From Sphingomonas sp. Leaf230 (GTDB lineage Bacteria; Pseudomonadota; Alphaproteobacteria; Sphingomonadales; Sphingomonadaceae): a DNA stretch of 64,000 nucleotides. Numbering within the stretch: position 1 is the first letter of the stretch; each line of letters starts with the position of its first letter. The stretch covers positions 1 through 64,000 of the forward strand of contig NZ_LMKW01000009.1 in assembly GCF_001421745.1 (NCBI RefSeq). Direction: 5' to 3'. The position numbers were made by a program, and so were the translations under genes. This document shows, one piece after another, positions 1 to 8,006 of the stretch. Under the pieces are notes generated by a model that was not told the origin of the DNA, searched no databases, and saw only the letters and a program-made list of their open reading frames with translations.

Positions 1-97
1 TGCGTGGTCGTGGCGCTCCCGTGACGTACCTGTCCCATATGGCTTCCTTCCATTCCAACGAAAGGATCGCACCATCAAACCGTGGGATCAAACACCT
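1..97 (-). mobile_element. IS481-family element, copy 1, left-end fragment at window edge
   Basis: These bases are the reverse complement of the left end of the complete element at 9701-10717. The match covers the terminal TGTTTGATCCC, the leader and the first transposase codons, with only two substitutions seen just before the start codon. The rest, including most of its transposase gene, lies outside the window. The element ends inside hemA and is flanked there by CTAG, a target reported for IS481 itself. Confidence 0.85.
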
Positions 98-609
98 AGC
101 AGCTCTTCCAGATGCGCTACGTCGTTGTGGCGGAAGATGAACCGTTCTGCGCCAGAGCGCTTGATGCCCTCGATCATGGAATTGTGGTTGAGTGCGTCCG
201 AGAATATCGCGCAATTCGGCAGCAACCGCCCGAGTGTGCCAAGGGCTGCCAGATTGCTGATCCAGCCAGACGTGAACAGGAGCGCGGCTTCCTTGCCATG
301 CAGTCCGGCAAGCTCCTGTTCCAAGGCGACGTGCTCACTAACCGTGCCTGAGATATTCCGTGTTCCGCCGGTGCCGGCACCTGAGCGTGTGATGGTCTCA
401 TGCATCGCTGCAAGGACGTCGGGATGCTGCCCCATGCCGAGATAGTCGTTGCTGCACCATACCGTCACCTCGCGCATGGTGCCGTCTGGACGGTGCCAGC
501 GCGCCTTCGGGAAGGCGCCCGCGATCCGCTCCAACTGTGCGAAGGTTCGGTAGCGCCCTTCAAGCCGGGTTTTGGCGAGAAGATCTTCAAAATGAGCATC
601 GAGGTTCAT
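88..609 (-). pseudogene. hemA: 5-aminolevulinate synthase, truncated by IS
   Basis: ALAS condenses glycine and succinyl-CoA, using PLP, in the first step of the C4 haem pathway. The 173 codons match the N-terminal part of the family: the leader, the SNDYLGM motif and the region with GAGTGGTRNISG. Family members are about 400 residues, so the PLP-binding lysine and most of the large domain are missing. Homology stops at the IS end near position 97, and the stop codon comes from the element. The gene follows the oxidase operon on the same strand, which fits haem supply for the bd-type oxidase. A second functional hemA elsewhere is expected but not visible here. Confidence 0.88.
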
Positions 610-639
610 GGTTCGCTCCTAGGGAACGTCAGAGAAAGT

Positions 640-762
640 CTAGGGGTGTAGCCACCAGCGAATGATGCTGGCGACGATCCCGAGGGCCAGCACGCTGAGC
701 GTCCAGATCAGCACCAGCCAGCCGATCCGTCGCCAAAGCGATGCCGGTGGGGTGTCAGCCAT
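640..762 (-). CDS. DUF2474 small membrane protein of the bd-type oxidase operon
   Basis: This 40-residue protein has one transmembrane segment (about residues 12-34) after a short polar N-terminus with WRRIGW. DUF2474 proteins sit directly after cydB/cioB in many Proteobacteria and are thought to play a CydX-like role in oxidase assembly or stability. The ATG overlaps the cydB stop (TGATG), which fixes the start and implies translational coupling. The assignment rests on size, position and hydrophobic pattern. Confidence 0.8.
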   Translation of the reverse strand: MADTPPASLWRRIGWLVLIWTLSVLALGIVASIIRWWLHP

Positions 763-1769
763 CAGTGATAGCCTTCGGTGACGGTTTTGCCGCGGAAGAC
801 CCAATAGGCCCAGGCGGTGTAGGTGATGATCAGCGGCATGATAAAGACGGTCCCCACCAGCATGAAAATCTGGCTCTTCTCGGGCGCTGCCGCATCCCAG
901 ATCGTCAGCGCACGCGGCACCACATACGGGAACATACTGATCCCGAGGCCCAGGAATCCGAGCGCGAAGAGGGCCAGCGTGACAAGGAACGGCAGGCGTT
1001 CCCGACCACGCTTCAGACTCCAGAAGAAGATGCCTCCGACCGCGATCGTCGCGAGAGGGACCTGAGACGTGAACAACACGCGGGGCATTTCGAACCAGCG
1101 GTGCCAATAGTCGATCGCCAGGAACGGCGTCGCTGCGCTAACCGCGGCCATCACAATCAAAGTCGCTATGCCCAGCCGAAACGCCATCTTTCGCGAGTGC
1201 TCCTGAAGCGAACCGTGCGACTTGCCGATCAACCAGCTCGACCCCAGCAGGGCATAACCGGACAGAAGCGCAACGCCGGTCAGCAGGCTAAAGGGCGACA
1301 GCCAGTCCAACGAACCACCGGCATAGGCGCGACCTTCGACCTTGATCCCTTGCAGCACCGCTCCGAGCAGTATGCCTTGCGAAAACGTTGCCACGACAGA
1401 ACCAACGAAGAAGGCGGTGTCCCAATACGGGCGATGACGCGGGTCACGCCAACGAAACTCGAATGCCACGCCGCGGAAGATCAAACCGAGCAGCATGCCG
1501 ATTACCAGCGGGTAAGTAGCCGGCAGGATGACGGAGTATGCGAGCGGGAAGGCCGCCATCAGGCCGCCCCCCCCAAGCACCAGCCAGGTCTCGTTGCCGT
1601 CCCACACCGGAGCGATCGAGTTCATCGCCTGATCGCGTTCCTCCCCAACCTTCAGCGTCGGAAAGAGAATGCCGATGCCAAGATCGAAGCCGTCCATCAC
1701 GACATAGGCGAAGATCGCGAAGGCAAGGATGAAGGCCCAGACGGTAGCCAGATCATAATTGTAGAGCAT
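762..1769 (-). CDS. cydB: Cytochrome bd-type (cyanide-insensitive) quinol oxidase subunit II
   Basis: Subunit II of the quinol oxidase, an inner-membrane protein that pairs with subunit I and supports haem binding. The 335-residue product is hydrophobic with about eight to nine membrane segments. It shows the family N-terminus (YDLATVWAFILAFAIFAYVV) followed by MDGFDLGIG and then DGNETWLV. The start lies 6 bp after the cydA stop, and the gene overlaps the DUF2474 gene downstream. This is an ordinary, intact member of the CydB/CioB family. Confidence 0.95.
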   Translation of the reverse strand: MLYNYDLATVWAFILAFAIFAYVVMDGFDLGIGILFPTLKVGEERDQAMNSIAPVWDGNETWLVLGGGGLMAAFPLAYSVILPATYPLVIGMLLGLIFRGVAFEFRWRDPRHRPYWDTAFFVGSVVATFSQGILLGAVLQGIKVEGRAYAGGSLDWLSPFSLLTGVALLSGYALLGSSWLIGKSHGSLQEHSRKMAFRLGIATLIVMAAVSAATPFLAIDYWHRWFEMPRVLFTSQVPLATIAVGGIFFWSLKRGRERLPFLVTLALFALGFLGLGISMFPYVVPRALTIWDAAAPEKSQIFMLVGTVFIMPLIITYTAWAYWVFRGKTVTEGYH

Positions 1770-1775
1770 GGCAGC

Positions 1776-3167
1776 TTACTCCTTGCTCAGAGCAGGGGCG
1801 GGCGTGAAACCCGTCGCCCGCTGCGGGGTGGAGGCCGGTTCGCTCTCATGTGGAGCAGGTGCCTTGGCCATGAGGCGGAGCAGGTAATAAGTGCCCGCGC
1901 CGAACACGATGAAGTAGACGATCACGAACGTCAGCAGCGATGTCGCAACGGCTGCGGCACGAAGCGGCGAGTGCGACTGGGCAGTCAGAAGATACCCGTA
2001 GACCGTATAAGGCTGCCGTCCGACTTCCGTCGTAATCCACCCGGCAATCACCGCGACGAAGCCTGCCGGACCCATGATCATGGCAGCTCGGTGTAGCCAT
2101 CGCCAATCATAGAGCTGCCGGCGGAACCGCGCGACAAGGCTGAACAGTCCAAGTCCCAGCATTGCCATGCCCAGTCCGACCATGACCCGGAAAGACCAGA
2201 AGACCACGGTGACGGGCGGCTCACGATCGTCAGGGATCGTGTCGAGCCCGGCGAGCGGCGCGTTAGGGTCGTGCTTCAGGATCAGGGACGATGCCTTGGG
2301 TATCTCGATCGCATAGTCGATGCGTTTCTCGGCCGCATTGGGGATACCGAACAGGATCAGCGGAGCCCCATTGGGATGGCTGTCGTAATGCCCCTCCATG
2401 GCCATTACCTTGGCTGGCTGATGCTCCAGCGTGTTGAGGCCATGAGCATCACCGGCGAGGATTTGCGCCGGTGCCGCAATCGCCACCATCCACATCGCCA
2501 TCGAGAACATCTTGCGCGCGCCGGGATTGGTGCGGTCACGCAGCAGATGCCAGGCACCGACTGCTCCGACAACAAGCGAGGTCGTCAGATAGGCGGCGAT
2601 CACGACGTGCGTCAGTCGGTACGGGAAGCTTGGATTAAAGATGATCGGCAGCCACGATCCGGCTGGTACGAACTGCCCCTGGCCGTTGATGGCAAACCCT
2701 TGCGGCGTATGCATCCAGCTGTTGGTACTGATGATCCAGGTCGCCGAAATGAAGGTGCCGAGTGCCACCATGCAGGTCGCGAAAAAGTGCAGCTTGGGTC
2801 CAACCTTGTTGATGCCGAACAACATGACGCCAAGGAAACCGGCTTCCAGGAAGAAGGCGGTTAGCACTTCATAGGCCATGAGCGGCCCAACGACGGGGCC
2901 GGCTTTATCAGAGAATACCGACCAGTTCGTGCCGAACTGGTAGGACATGACGATCCCCGAGACGACGCCCATGCCGAATGCCACCGCGAAGATCTTCAGC
3001 CAGTAGCGATAGAGATTGGCGTAGACGCCCCGGCCGGTTCGCAACCACGCGCCTTCCAGCACCATCAGGAAGCTTGCAAGCCCAATGGAAAATGCTGGAA
3101 ATATGAAGTGGAATGATACCGTGAATGCAAACTGCACCCGGGCAAGGAAAAGGGCTTCGTCACCCAT
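1776..3167 (-). CDS. cydA: Cytochrome bd-type (cyanide-insensitive) quinol oxidase subunit I
   Basis: Subunit I carries the haems and the quinol site and reduces oxygen to water without pumping protons. The 463-residue product has the N-terminal FHFIFPAF helix with a haem-ligand-type His near residue 20, and the GRQPYTVYGYLLT motif near residue 385. The quinol-binding loop is short, as in CioA-type enzymes rather than E. coli CydA. Together with the DUF2474 partner this points to the cyanide-insensitive subgroup (cioAB). It is the first oxidase gene of the operon, about 107 bp downstream of the MocR regulator gene, with an inverted repeat in that gap. Confidence 0.95.
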   Translation of the reverse strand: MGDEALFLARVQFAFTVSFHFIFPAFSIGLASFLMVLEGAWLRTGRGVYANLYRYWLKIFAVAFGMGVVSGIVMSYQFGTNWSVFSDKAGPVVGPLMAYEVLTAFFLEAGFLGVMLFGINKVGPKLHFFATCMVALGTFISATWIISTNSWMHTPQGFAINGQGQFVPAGSWLPIIFNPSFPYRLTHVVIAAYLTTSLVVGAVGAWHLLRDRTNPGARKMFSMAMWMVAIAAPAQILAGDAHGLNTLEHQPAKVMAMEGHYDSHPNGAPLILFGIPNAAEKRIDYAIEIPKASSLILKHDPNAPLAGLDTIPDDREPPVTVVFWSFRVMVGLGMAMLGLGLFSLVARFRRQLYDWRWLHRAAMIMGPAGFVAVIAGWITTEVGRQPYTVYGYLLTAQSHSPLRAAAVATSLLTFVIVYFIVFGAGTYYLLRLMAKAPAPHESEPASTPQRATGFTPAPALSKE

Positions 3168-3222
3168 GAGGGGGTCCTCTTGTGGTTCGCCATACCGAGA
3201 TTAACTCGGCCATCACGTCGCG

Positions 3223-3259
3223 CCTGATCGCCTATATTTCTGTGATGTGATCGATCAGG
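3223..3259. promoter_or_regulatory. Inverted repeat between MocR gene and cydA
   Basis: CCTGATCG (3223-3230) and CGATCAGG (3252-3259) form a perfect 8-bp inverted repeat with a 21-base AT-richer spacer, upstream of cydA and just after the regulator gene. It could be an operator for the oxidase operon or an attenuator/terminator stem. No T-tract follows on the cydA-sense strand. The role is inferred from position only. Confidence 0.4.
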
Positions 3260-3274
3260 TGCAACAGCCCAGGT

Positions 3275-4669
3275 TCAGACCAGCGAGATCTTTCTGGTTG
3301 CGTTCGGGGCGGTCATCGCGCCAAGTAAGCGCAAGCCACGTTCAAGACGTTCGCGGGAAAGAGTGCCTCCGATTGACACGCGCAACGCGGGTGAACCGCT
3401 TGACCGGTCAACTGCGAACACATCTGCACCCACCACGGATAAGCCGTGGGGGCGCAATGTGTTTACGATCTCACTGGAATTGGCGTCCGAGGGCAGCGGC
3501 ATCCACAGATGATACCCTTCCGGCTGTGACTGGAACCCTTGCGGATCGAGAAACTTTGCCACGATTGCCTGACGAGCCTGTGCCTCGACCCGAACAGCGG
3601 TGGTGAGCTGCTGGAACACTCCACTGCCAATCCAGTCCGCCACGACCGCTGCATTGAGCGGTGGTGCCATGATTGCGGTTTCGTGCACGTCGGCCGCCAG
3701 TCGCCATGCTTGTGCGACTGTGGGTGCACGCAGCCACGCAATACGCAGACCCGGCGATAAAATCTTCGATACGCTGGCGATGTGCCAGGTCCGATCCTCC
3801 GCGAACGATGCGATCGGGGGCAAGGGCCGTTCCGGCAGGAGGCCATAGGCGTCATCCTCGATGACGATCAGACCGTGCTGCTCGGCAACGGTGGCAATCG
3901 CCTTGCGCCGGTCCACGCCCATTGTCGCGGTCGTCGGATTATCGTTGGTAGGTACGACATACACAGCACGCACACTGCCTTGGGCACAGGCGGCGTCGAG
4001 CGCTTCCGCGATCAGGCCTTCCGCATCCGACGCTACGACGAACAGGCGCAAACCGTACCGGCGGGCGACCGATTGGAACCCCGGATAGATGTGTGCGGCG
4101 ACTGCTACGGTGTCGCCGGGTTGCAGCTCTGCGCTAACGATCGCGTGAAGGGCGTGTTGCCCGCCCGCCGTCACCAGAACGGTGTCGTCGTGACACGGAA
4201 CGCCGCGAGCGCTCAACAGATCAGCACCAGCTTCGCGGGCCACGATCATGCCGCCACTCGGCTGATACTGGAACGGCGCAGCGACATCAGAACGGGTTAG
4301 TAAAGCGTCGGCAGATTGTCGGAACGCTGCAGCAAGAAGTGCGCCTGGAATTTCAGGTGGCGCGTTCATACCGGTATCGACCGGCTCGCTGTAGGTGGCT
4401 TTAGGAGTGTCGACCTTCTTCTGGCGAACAAAGCTACCACGCCGGCCGTCACCCTCGATCAATCCGAGCCGCTGCGCCTCGCCGTAAGCACGCGTGACCG
4501 TCGTCAGATCGACGCTTAACGCTTCGGCAAGGGCCCGCTGGGGCGGCAGCCGCGTACCGGCAGCAAGGCGTCCAGCCTCGATATCCTTCGAGAGCGCCTC
4601 AGCAATCGCAAGGTACTTTGGCCCCGCAATGGACTCGATATCGGGTTTCCAGGTTTGCATGGTTCTCAT
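3275..4669 (-). CDS. MocR/PdxR-type transcriptional regulator (GntR helix-turn-helix fused to aminotransferase domain)
   Basis: The 464-residue protein has an N-terminal GntR-type winged helix (about residues 20-85, with GTRLPPQRALAEAL and VTRAYGEAQRLGLI). A fold-type I aminotransferase domain follows, with the PLP lysine in SVSKILSPGLRIAW. MocR proteins use PLP or amino-acid ligands to control nearby genes and usually have no enzyme activity. It lies just upstream of, and in the same direction as, the cyd/hemA genes. A role in linking PLP-dependent haem synthesis or oxidase level to supply is plausible but inferred. A start three codons later (MQTW) is equally possible. Confidence 0.88.
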   Translation of the reverse strand: MRTMQTWKPDIESIAGPKYLAIAEALSKDIEAGRLAAGTRLPPQRALAEALSVDLTTVTRAYGEAQRLGLIEGDGRRGSFVRQKKVDTPKATYSEPVDTGMNAPPEIPGALLAAAFRQSADALLTRSDVAAPFQYQPSGGMIVAREAGADLLSARGVPCHDDTVLVTAGGQHALHAIVSAELQPGDTVAVAAHIYPGFQSVARRYGLRLFVVASDAEGLIAEALDAACAQGSVRAVYVVPTNDNPTTATMGVDRRKAIATVAEQHGLIVIEDDAYGLLPERPLPPIASFAEDRTWHIASVSKILSPGLRIAWLRAPTVAQAWRLAADVHETAIMAPPLNAAVVADWIGSGVFQQLTTAVRVEAQARQAIVAKFLDPQGFQSQPEGYHLWMPLPSDANSSEIVNTLRPHGLSVVGADVFAVDRSSGSPALRVSIGGTLSRERLERGLRLLGAMTAPNATRKISLV

Positions 4670-4698
4670 ATATATGGCTCACGTACAAAGTCCATGCA
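4656..4698. promoter_or_regulatory. Inverted repeat over the MocR gene start
   Basis: TGCATGG (4656-4662) and CCATGCA (4692-4698) form a 7-bp inverted repeat spanning the start codon and the AT-rich TATATA stretch upstream. It could be an autoregulatory operator. There is no direct evidence beyond symmetry and position. Confidence 0.25.
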
Positions 4699-4726
4699 TT
4701 GCGAAGACAAAATATTGCGTTCGAAT

Positions 4727-5047
4727 TCAGTCGCGATGGAGGGCGTAAAGCTCCTTGCCCGCAAGCGCCGATCGCGCGATTTCGCCATGATCGTGGAAGG
4801 CGAGCGAGGCCTCCGCGCAGTCAGCCTCCCAGAAGCTTTCATCGGCGTAACAGGCTAGCGCCCGCTCAGCACGACCGACACGCGCTGCAATTTCACTGAG
4901 CGCCTGTAGGGCGACGCGGACTTCGACATAATCGTCCCCACTGCCGGCAAGCACCGTGCGAGCGTCGTTCGAGCGCCCCGTAGAGGTTAGGTATGAAGCG
5001 GCGATGCGCCGGGCATCAGGCATCAACGAGCGCATAGACCGCTCCAA
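4727..5047 (-). CDS. Hypothetical protein, 106 residues
   Basis: The product is soluble, Ala/Glu/Asp-rich and probably helical, with acidic and aromatic stretches (YADESFWEADCAE). No signal peptide or membrane segment is visible. The frame has alphaproteobacterial-looking codon use and lies on the same strand as its neighbours, 57 bp upstream of the MocR gene. No family was recognised. A start at the internal MRSLMPDARR (four codons in) is possible. Confidence 0.55.
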   Translation of the reverse strand: MERSMRSLMPDARRIAASYLTSTGRSNDARTVLAGSGDDYVEVRVALQALSEIAARVGRAERALACYADESFWEADCAEASLAFHDHGEIARSALAGKELYALHRD

Positions 5048-5077
5048 AAAATGGATCTGACAAGACCTGCGACCGGA

Positions 5078-5551
5078 TTAATCGTCGAAGTTACTACTGT
5101 CCTTCGTATTCTCCCGGCCGTGAAGCTGATCCCAGATCTTGCCCGTACCGGCCTCCTGAGCACGATTCACGTACTGAGAGGCGACCAGCCAGCCTTTGAT
5201 GGGGTGCAGCGGCAGCAGACATCCCAAAAGCATGACTGGGAGTGACGTGAACAGATGCACCCACCACACGGGATCAAATTTTACCTGGATCCACACGACA
5301 AAGAAAGCGAGCGGGAAGGCAACGATGCACAAGGAAAAGAAGGCAGGACCATCGTCAGGCGCTGCAAACCGATAGTCGAGACCGCAGGCCTCGCATCGGT
5401 CCGCGACCTTGAGCCACGACTTAAACATGTGCCCCTTGCCGCATCGCGGGCACAGGCCCTTCCAACCGGTCTTCATAATCCAGCGGAATTTGTCACCGTC
5501 GGTATCTTGGGTCACATGCGCACCGTTTGTTTTTAGCGATCGCACATACAT
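5078..5551 (-). CDS. DUF983 family membrane protein
   Basis: The 157-residue product starts with a short polar region and then a zinc-ribbon-like unit, CPRCGKGHMF followed by CEACGLDY, typical of DUF983. Two hydrophobic helices follow (about residues 70-115). DUF983 proteins are inner-membrane proteins of unknown function, often found near cytochrome oxidase genes in alphaproteobacteria. That fits the bd-type oxidase cluster downstream on the same strand. Confidence 0.85.
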   Translation of the reverse strand: MYVRSLKTNGAHVTQDTDGDKFRWIMKTGWKGLCPRCGKGHMFKSWLKVADRCEACGLDYRFAAPDDGPAFFSLCIVAFPLAFFVVWIQVKFDPVWWVHLFTSLPVMLLGCLLPLHPIKGWLVASQYVNRAQEAGTGKIWDQLHGRENTKDSSNFDD

Positions 5552-5926
5552 AGTACGTATTGCATGGAATTTCTAGTTACTTTGCGCGCATCATTTATCG
5601 GCTGTTATCTAATTGGGGTCGGTACATGGAACGGACCCAGACGCTAAGCGCCGTCAGCCCTGCGCGAGCGTCCGAAAACACCCGTTTGTCGTGCATCCAG
5701 GATGGCGACAGGGTTTTCCGCCGTAATCTACGCCTTCTGGGACAAGGGCGTCGTCCCGGCACGGTCTGCCGAACGACAGCTACTGCCAGATCCGGCCGCT
5801 CGTGGGCGATGTCCCGTCCTACTATGGCGCAAATCTGGTAGAGTGCGGTCAGACAGGTTTCAGGAAGGAGATGGCGATCGCGGGCGGTCCCAAAAAGGAT
5901 GGCATTTTGGGAATGCCGATGCGTAC
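5552..5926. other. No confident gene; possible degraded coding remnant
   Basis: Overlapping plus-strand frames between about 5560 and 5985 give protein-like stretches (for example VGDVPSYYGANLVECGQTGF near 5800-5860), but no frame runs through with a sensible start. This may be the remains of a gene broken by frameshifts. No family was recognised. Confidence 0.3.
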
Positions 5927-6804
5927 CTACCGCCGCTGCAACCCGATCACGTCCAACAGCGCATCCGCGGCTTTCGTGCGATAGCGTTCCTTATGCCGCA
6001 GCCCGAAGAAGGGGCGAGGAGCGAATGTGATCGGTGCGACGTGCAACAGACCTGCCTTGATGGCCGGGTCGACCACTAGCGCCGACAGGACAGCAACGTC
6101 CGCCCCAGCCTCCACGGCCGTTCGGTCGCTTTCATTAGACGGCATCGTCAGCGCCACGTCGAGGGCAGCCGGATCGACTCCCAAGCTGCGCAACTCGCTA
6201 TTCAACGTCGATCGCGTGCCTGATCCAGGCTCCCGTTGCCCCCAGCGTGCTCGTCGCAGCCATGTCACGTCGATGTCGGCGTCGCCGAAAGGCTGTGCTC
6301 CGACGAGCAACAGCCGGTCTTCGCCGATCGGCCAATGCGCCAACGCCGGGTTGTCGATCTCGCCCTCGACAATACCCAGATCGGCCTTGCCGTCATAGAC
6401 GCGTGCCGCGGCCTGCCCGGTGTTGCCGATCGACAGTTCGATACTAATCGCCGGATAGCGCTCATGGAAAGCCGCAAGGATGGGCGGCAACCAGTAGGCG
6501 GCGATGGTCTGGCTGGCGACGAGGCGCAGCGTGCCCCGCTTCAGCCCGCCAAGCTCCTCCAGCACCGTCTCGGCCGCGTCGGCCCGCGCAAGAACTCCGC
6601 GAGCCTCGGTCAGGAACAGCCGTCCGGCCTCTGTCAGAGCGATGCCGCGCCCGACGCGGTGGAAGAGCTTGGTTGCGTGTCGCTCCTCAAGCGAGGCGAT
6701 GGCTGCGGAAGCCTCTGACTGCGTGACGTTTAAGGCCGCGCCGCGACGGTCATATGCTTGCGCTCGGCCACGCCGACGAAGATGCGCAGTTGCTCCAGTG
6801 TCAC
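5927..6804 (-). pseudogene. LysR-family regulator next to sulfite exporter, frameshifted near its start
   Basis: The protein is a close paralogue of the LysR regulator at 13706-14578, with the same winged-helix core, substrate-binding domain and C-terminal LRHKERYRT. A GTG at 6802-6804 opens the expected N-terminus (TLEQLRIFVGVAERKHMT) but runs into TAA after 24 codons. The rest continues in another frame from ALNVTQ. Comparison with the paralogue indicates one base lost near 6736-6741, between the turn helix and the recognition helix. Either the gene is inactive or the sequence has an error there. It is divergent from the YeiH gene, the usual layout for a LysR controlling its neighbour. Confidence 0.8.
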
Positions 6805-6914
6805 ACCGCACCTGATATAGAAACCGATCACGATTGACGATCGGAATGACAACAAGGCTAAGTTGGAGCGATCGGTAGGCAGGGTTTAGATCGTGCGACG
6901 GAAGGAACACCGCC

Positions 6915-8006
6915 GTGGCCAGTTTTGCCTATCCCGATCGTATATTCCCTACCGTCCAGACTAGCAGATTGCCCGCGCTGCTGCCCGGCGTCGGCCTCTG
7001 CCTCGCCGTCACCGGCTCGGCCTACGCGCTGGAGGCGGGCGAGCGCGCACTGGCCGGCAAGGCGTGGCTGGAGGCGCTGGTGCTCGCCATCCTGATCGGC
7101 ACCGCCGTGCGCAGCCTGTGGACCCCGGATGAAAGGTGGCACGAAGGCATCGCATTCAGCGCCAAATACTTACTGGAGGTGGCGGTCGTCCTGCTCGGTG
7201 CTTCGGTCAGTGCCGCGACGATCTTGGCGGCCGGGCTGCCGCTCCTCGCCGGTATCGCCGGCGTGGTCGTGAGCGCAATCCTGCTCAGCTTTGGGATCGG
7301 CCGATTGCTCGGCTTGCCGACGCGGATGGCGCTGCTGGTGGCTTGCGGCAATTCAATCTGCGGCAACTCCGCCATCGCGGCCGTGGCACCGGTAATCGGC
7401 GCCGACAGCGACGACGTAGCTGCCTCGATCGCGTTCACGGCGGTACTGGGTGTGGTGGTAGTGCTTGGCCTGCCACTGCTCGGGATTGCGCTCGGCATGG
7501 GCGGGCTCGCCTTCGGGGCGCTCGCCGGGCTCACTGTCTATGCCGTGCCGCAGGTGATCGCAGCCGCCTCGCCGTTGGGCGCCACCGCCGTGCAGATGGG
7601 TACGCTCGTCAAGCTGGTGCGCGTGCTGATGCTCGGGCCGGTGTGCCTTGTTCTGTCGCTGGTGGCGCCTCGTCTCGCGCCGCAGTCGGTTCCCGAAGGC
7701 GAGTTCGTCGCCGGTGCGCCTACGGCCAAGCGGATGGACCTCGCCCACCTCGTGCCCTGGTTCATCATCGGCTTCCTCGCACTGGTCGCCTGCCGCTCGC
7801 TGGGTCTGGTGCCGACCGTCGCCATCGCGCCGATCGGCCGGAGCGCCACGCTGCTGACCGTCGTTTCCATGGCGGCGCTCGGGCTCGGCGTGGACGTCCG
7901 CACCGTCGCCAAGGCCGGGGGCCGCGTGACCATGGCCGTCGTGTTGTCGTTGCTCGGCTTGGCCGCGATCAGCCTGACGCTGCTGGCCGCGCTGCACATC
8001 GAATGA
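6915..8006 (+). CDS. YeiH/UPF0324 family putative sulfate/sulfite exporter
   Basis: The 363-residue protein has about ten membrane segments and the family motif ACGNSICGNSAIAA near residue 145. YeiH-type proteins are predicted anion exporters often linked to sulfonate or sulfite metabolism and to a divergent LysR gene. Here the stop overlaps the start of a sulfite oxidase gene (ATGA), which strongly suggests the substrate is sulfite or sulfate. The start is the first ATG after the divergent promoter region. Confidence 0.88.
   Translation: MASFAYPDRIFPTVQTSRLPALLPGVGLCLAVTGSAYALEAGERALAGKAWLEALVLAILIGTAVRSLWTPDERWHEGIAFSAKYLLEVAVVLLGASVSAATILAAGLPLLAGIAGVVVSAILLSFGIGRLLGLPTRMALLVACGNSICGNSAIAAVAPVIGADSDDVAASIAFTAVLGVVVVLGLPLLGIALGMGGLAFGALAGLTVYAVPQVIAAASPLGATAVQMGTLVKLVRVLMLGPVCLVLSLVAPRLAPQSVPEGEFVAGAPTAKRMDLAHLVPWFIIGFLALVACRSLGLVPTVAIAPIGRSATLLTVVSMAALGLGVDVRTVAKAGGRVTMAVVLSLLGLAAISLTLLAALHIE

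Noticed and set aside
741..2096. Open frame of 451 codons on the plus strand
   Set aside because: It lies opposite cydB and cydA, has biased Arg/Gln/His-rich composition and no recognisable domain; it is an antisense shadow of GC-rich genes.
7136..8002. Upstream extension of the sulfite oxidase frame
   Set aside because: This part overlaps the YeiH gene in another frame and is low-complexity; the real start is at 8003 or 8066.
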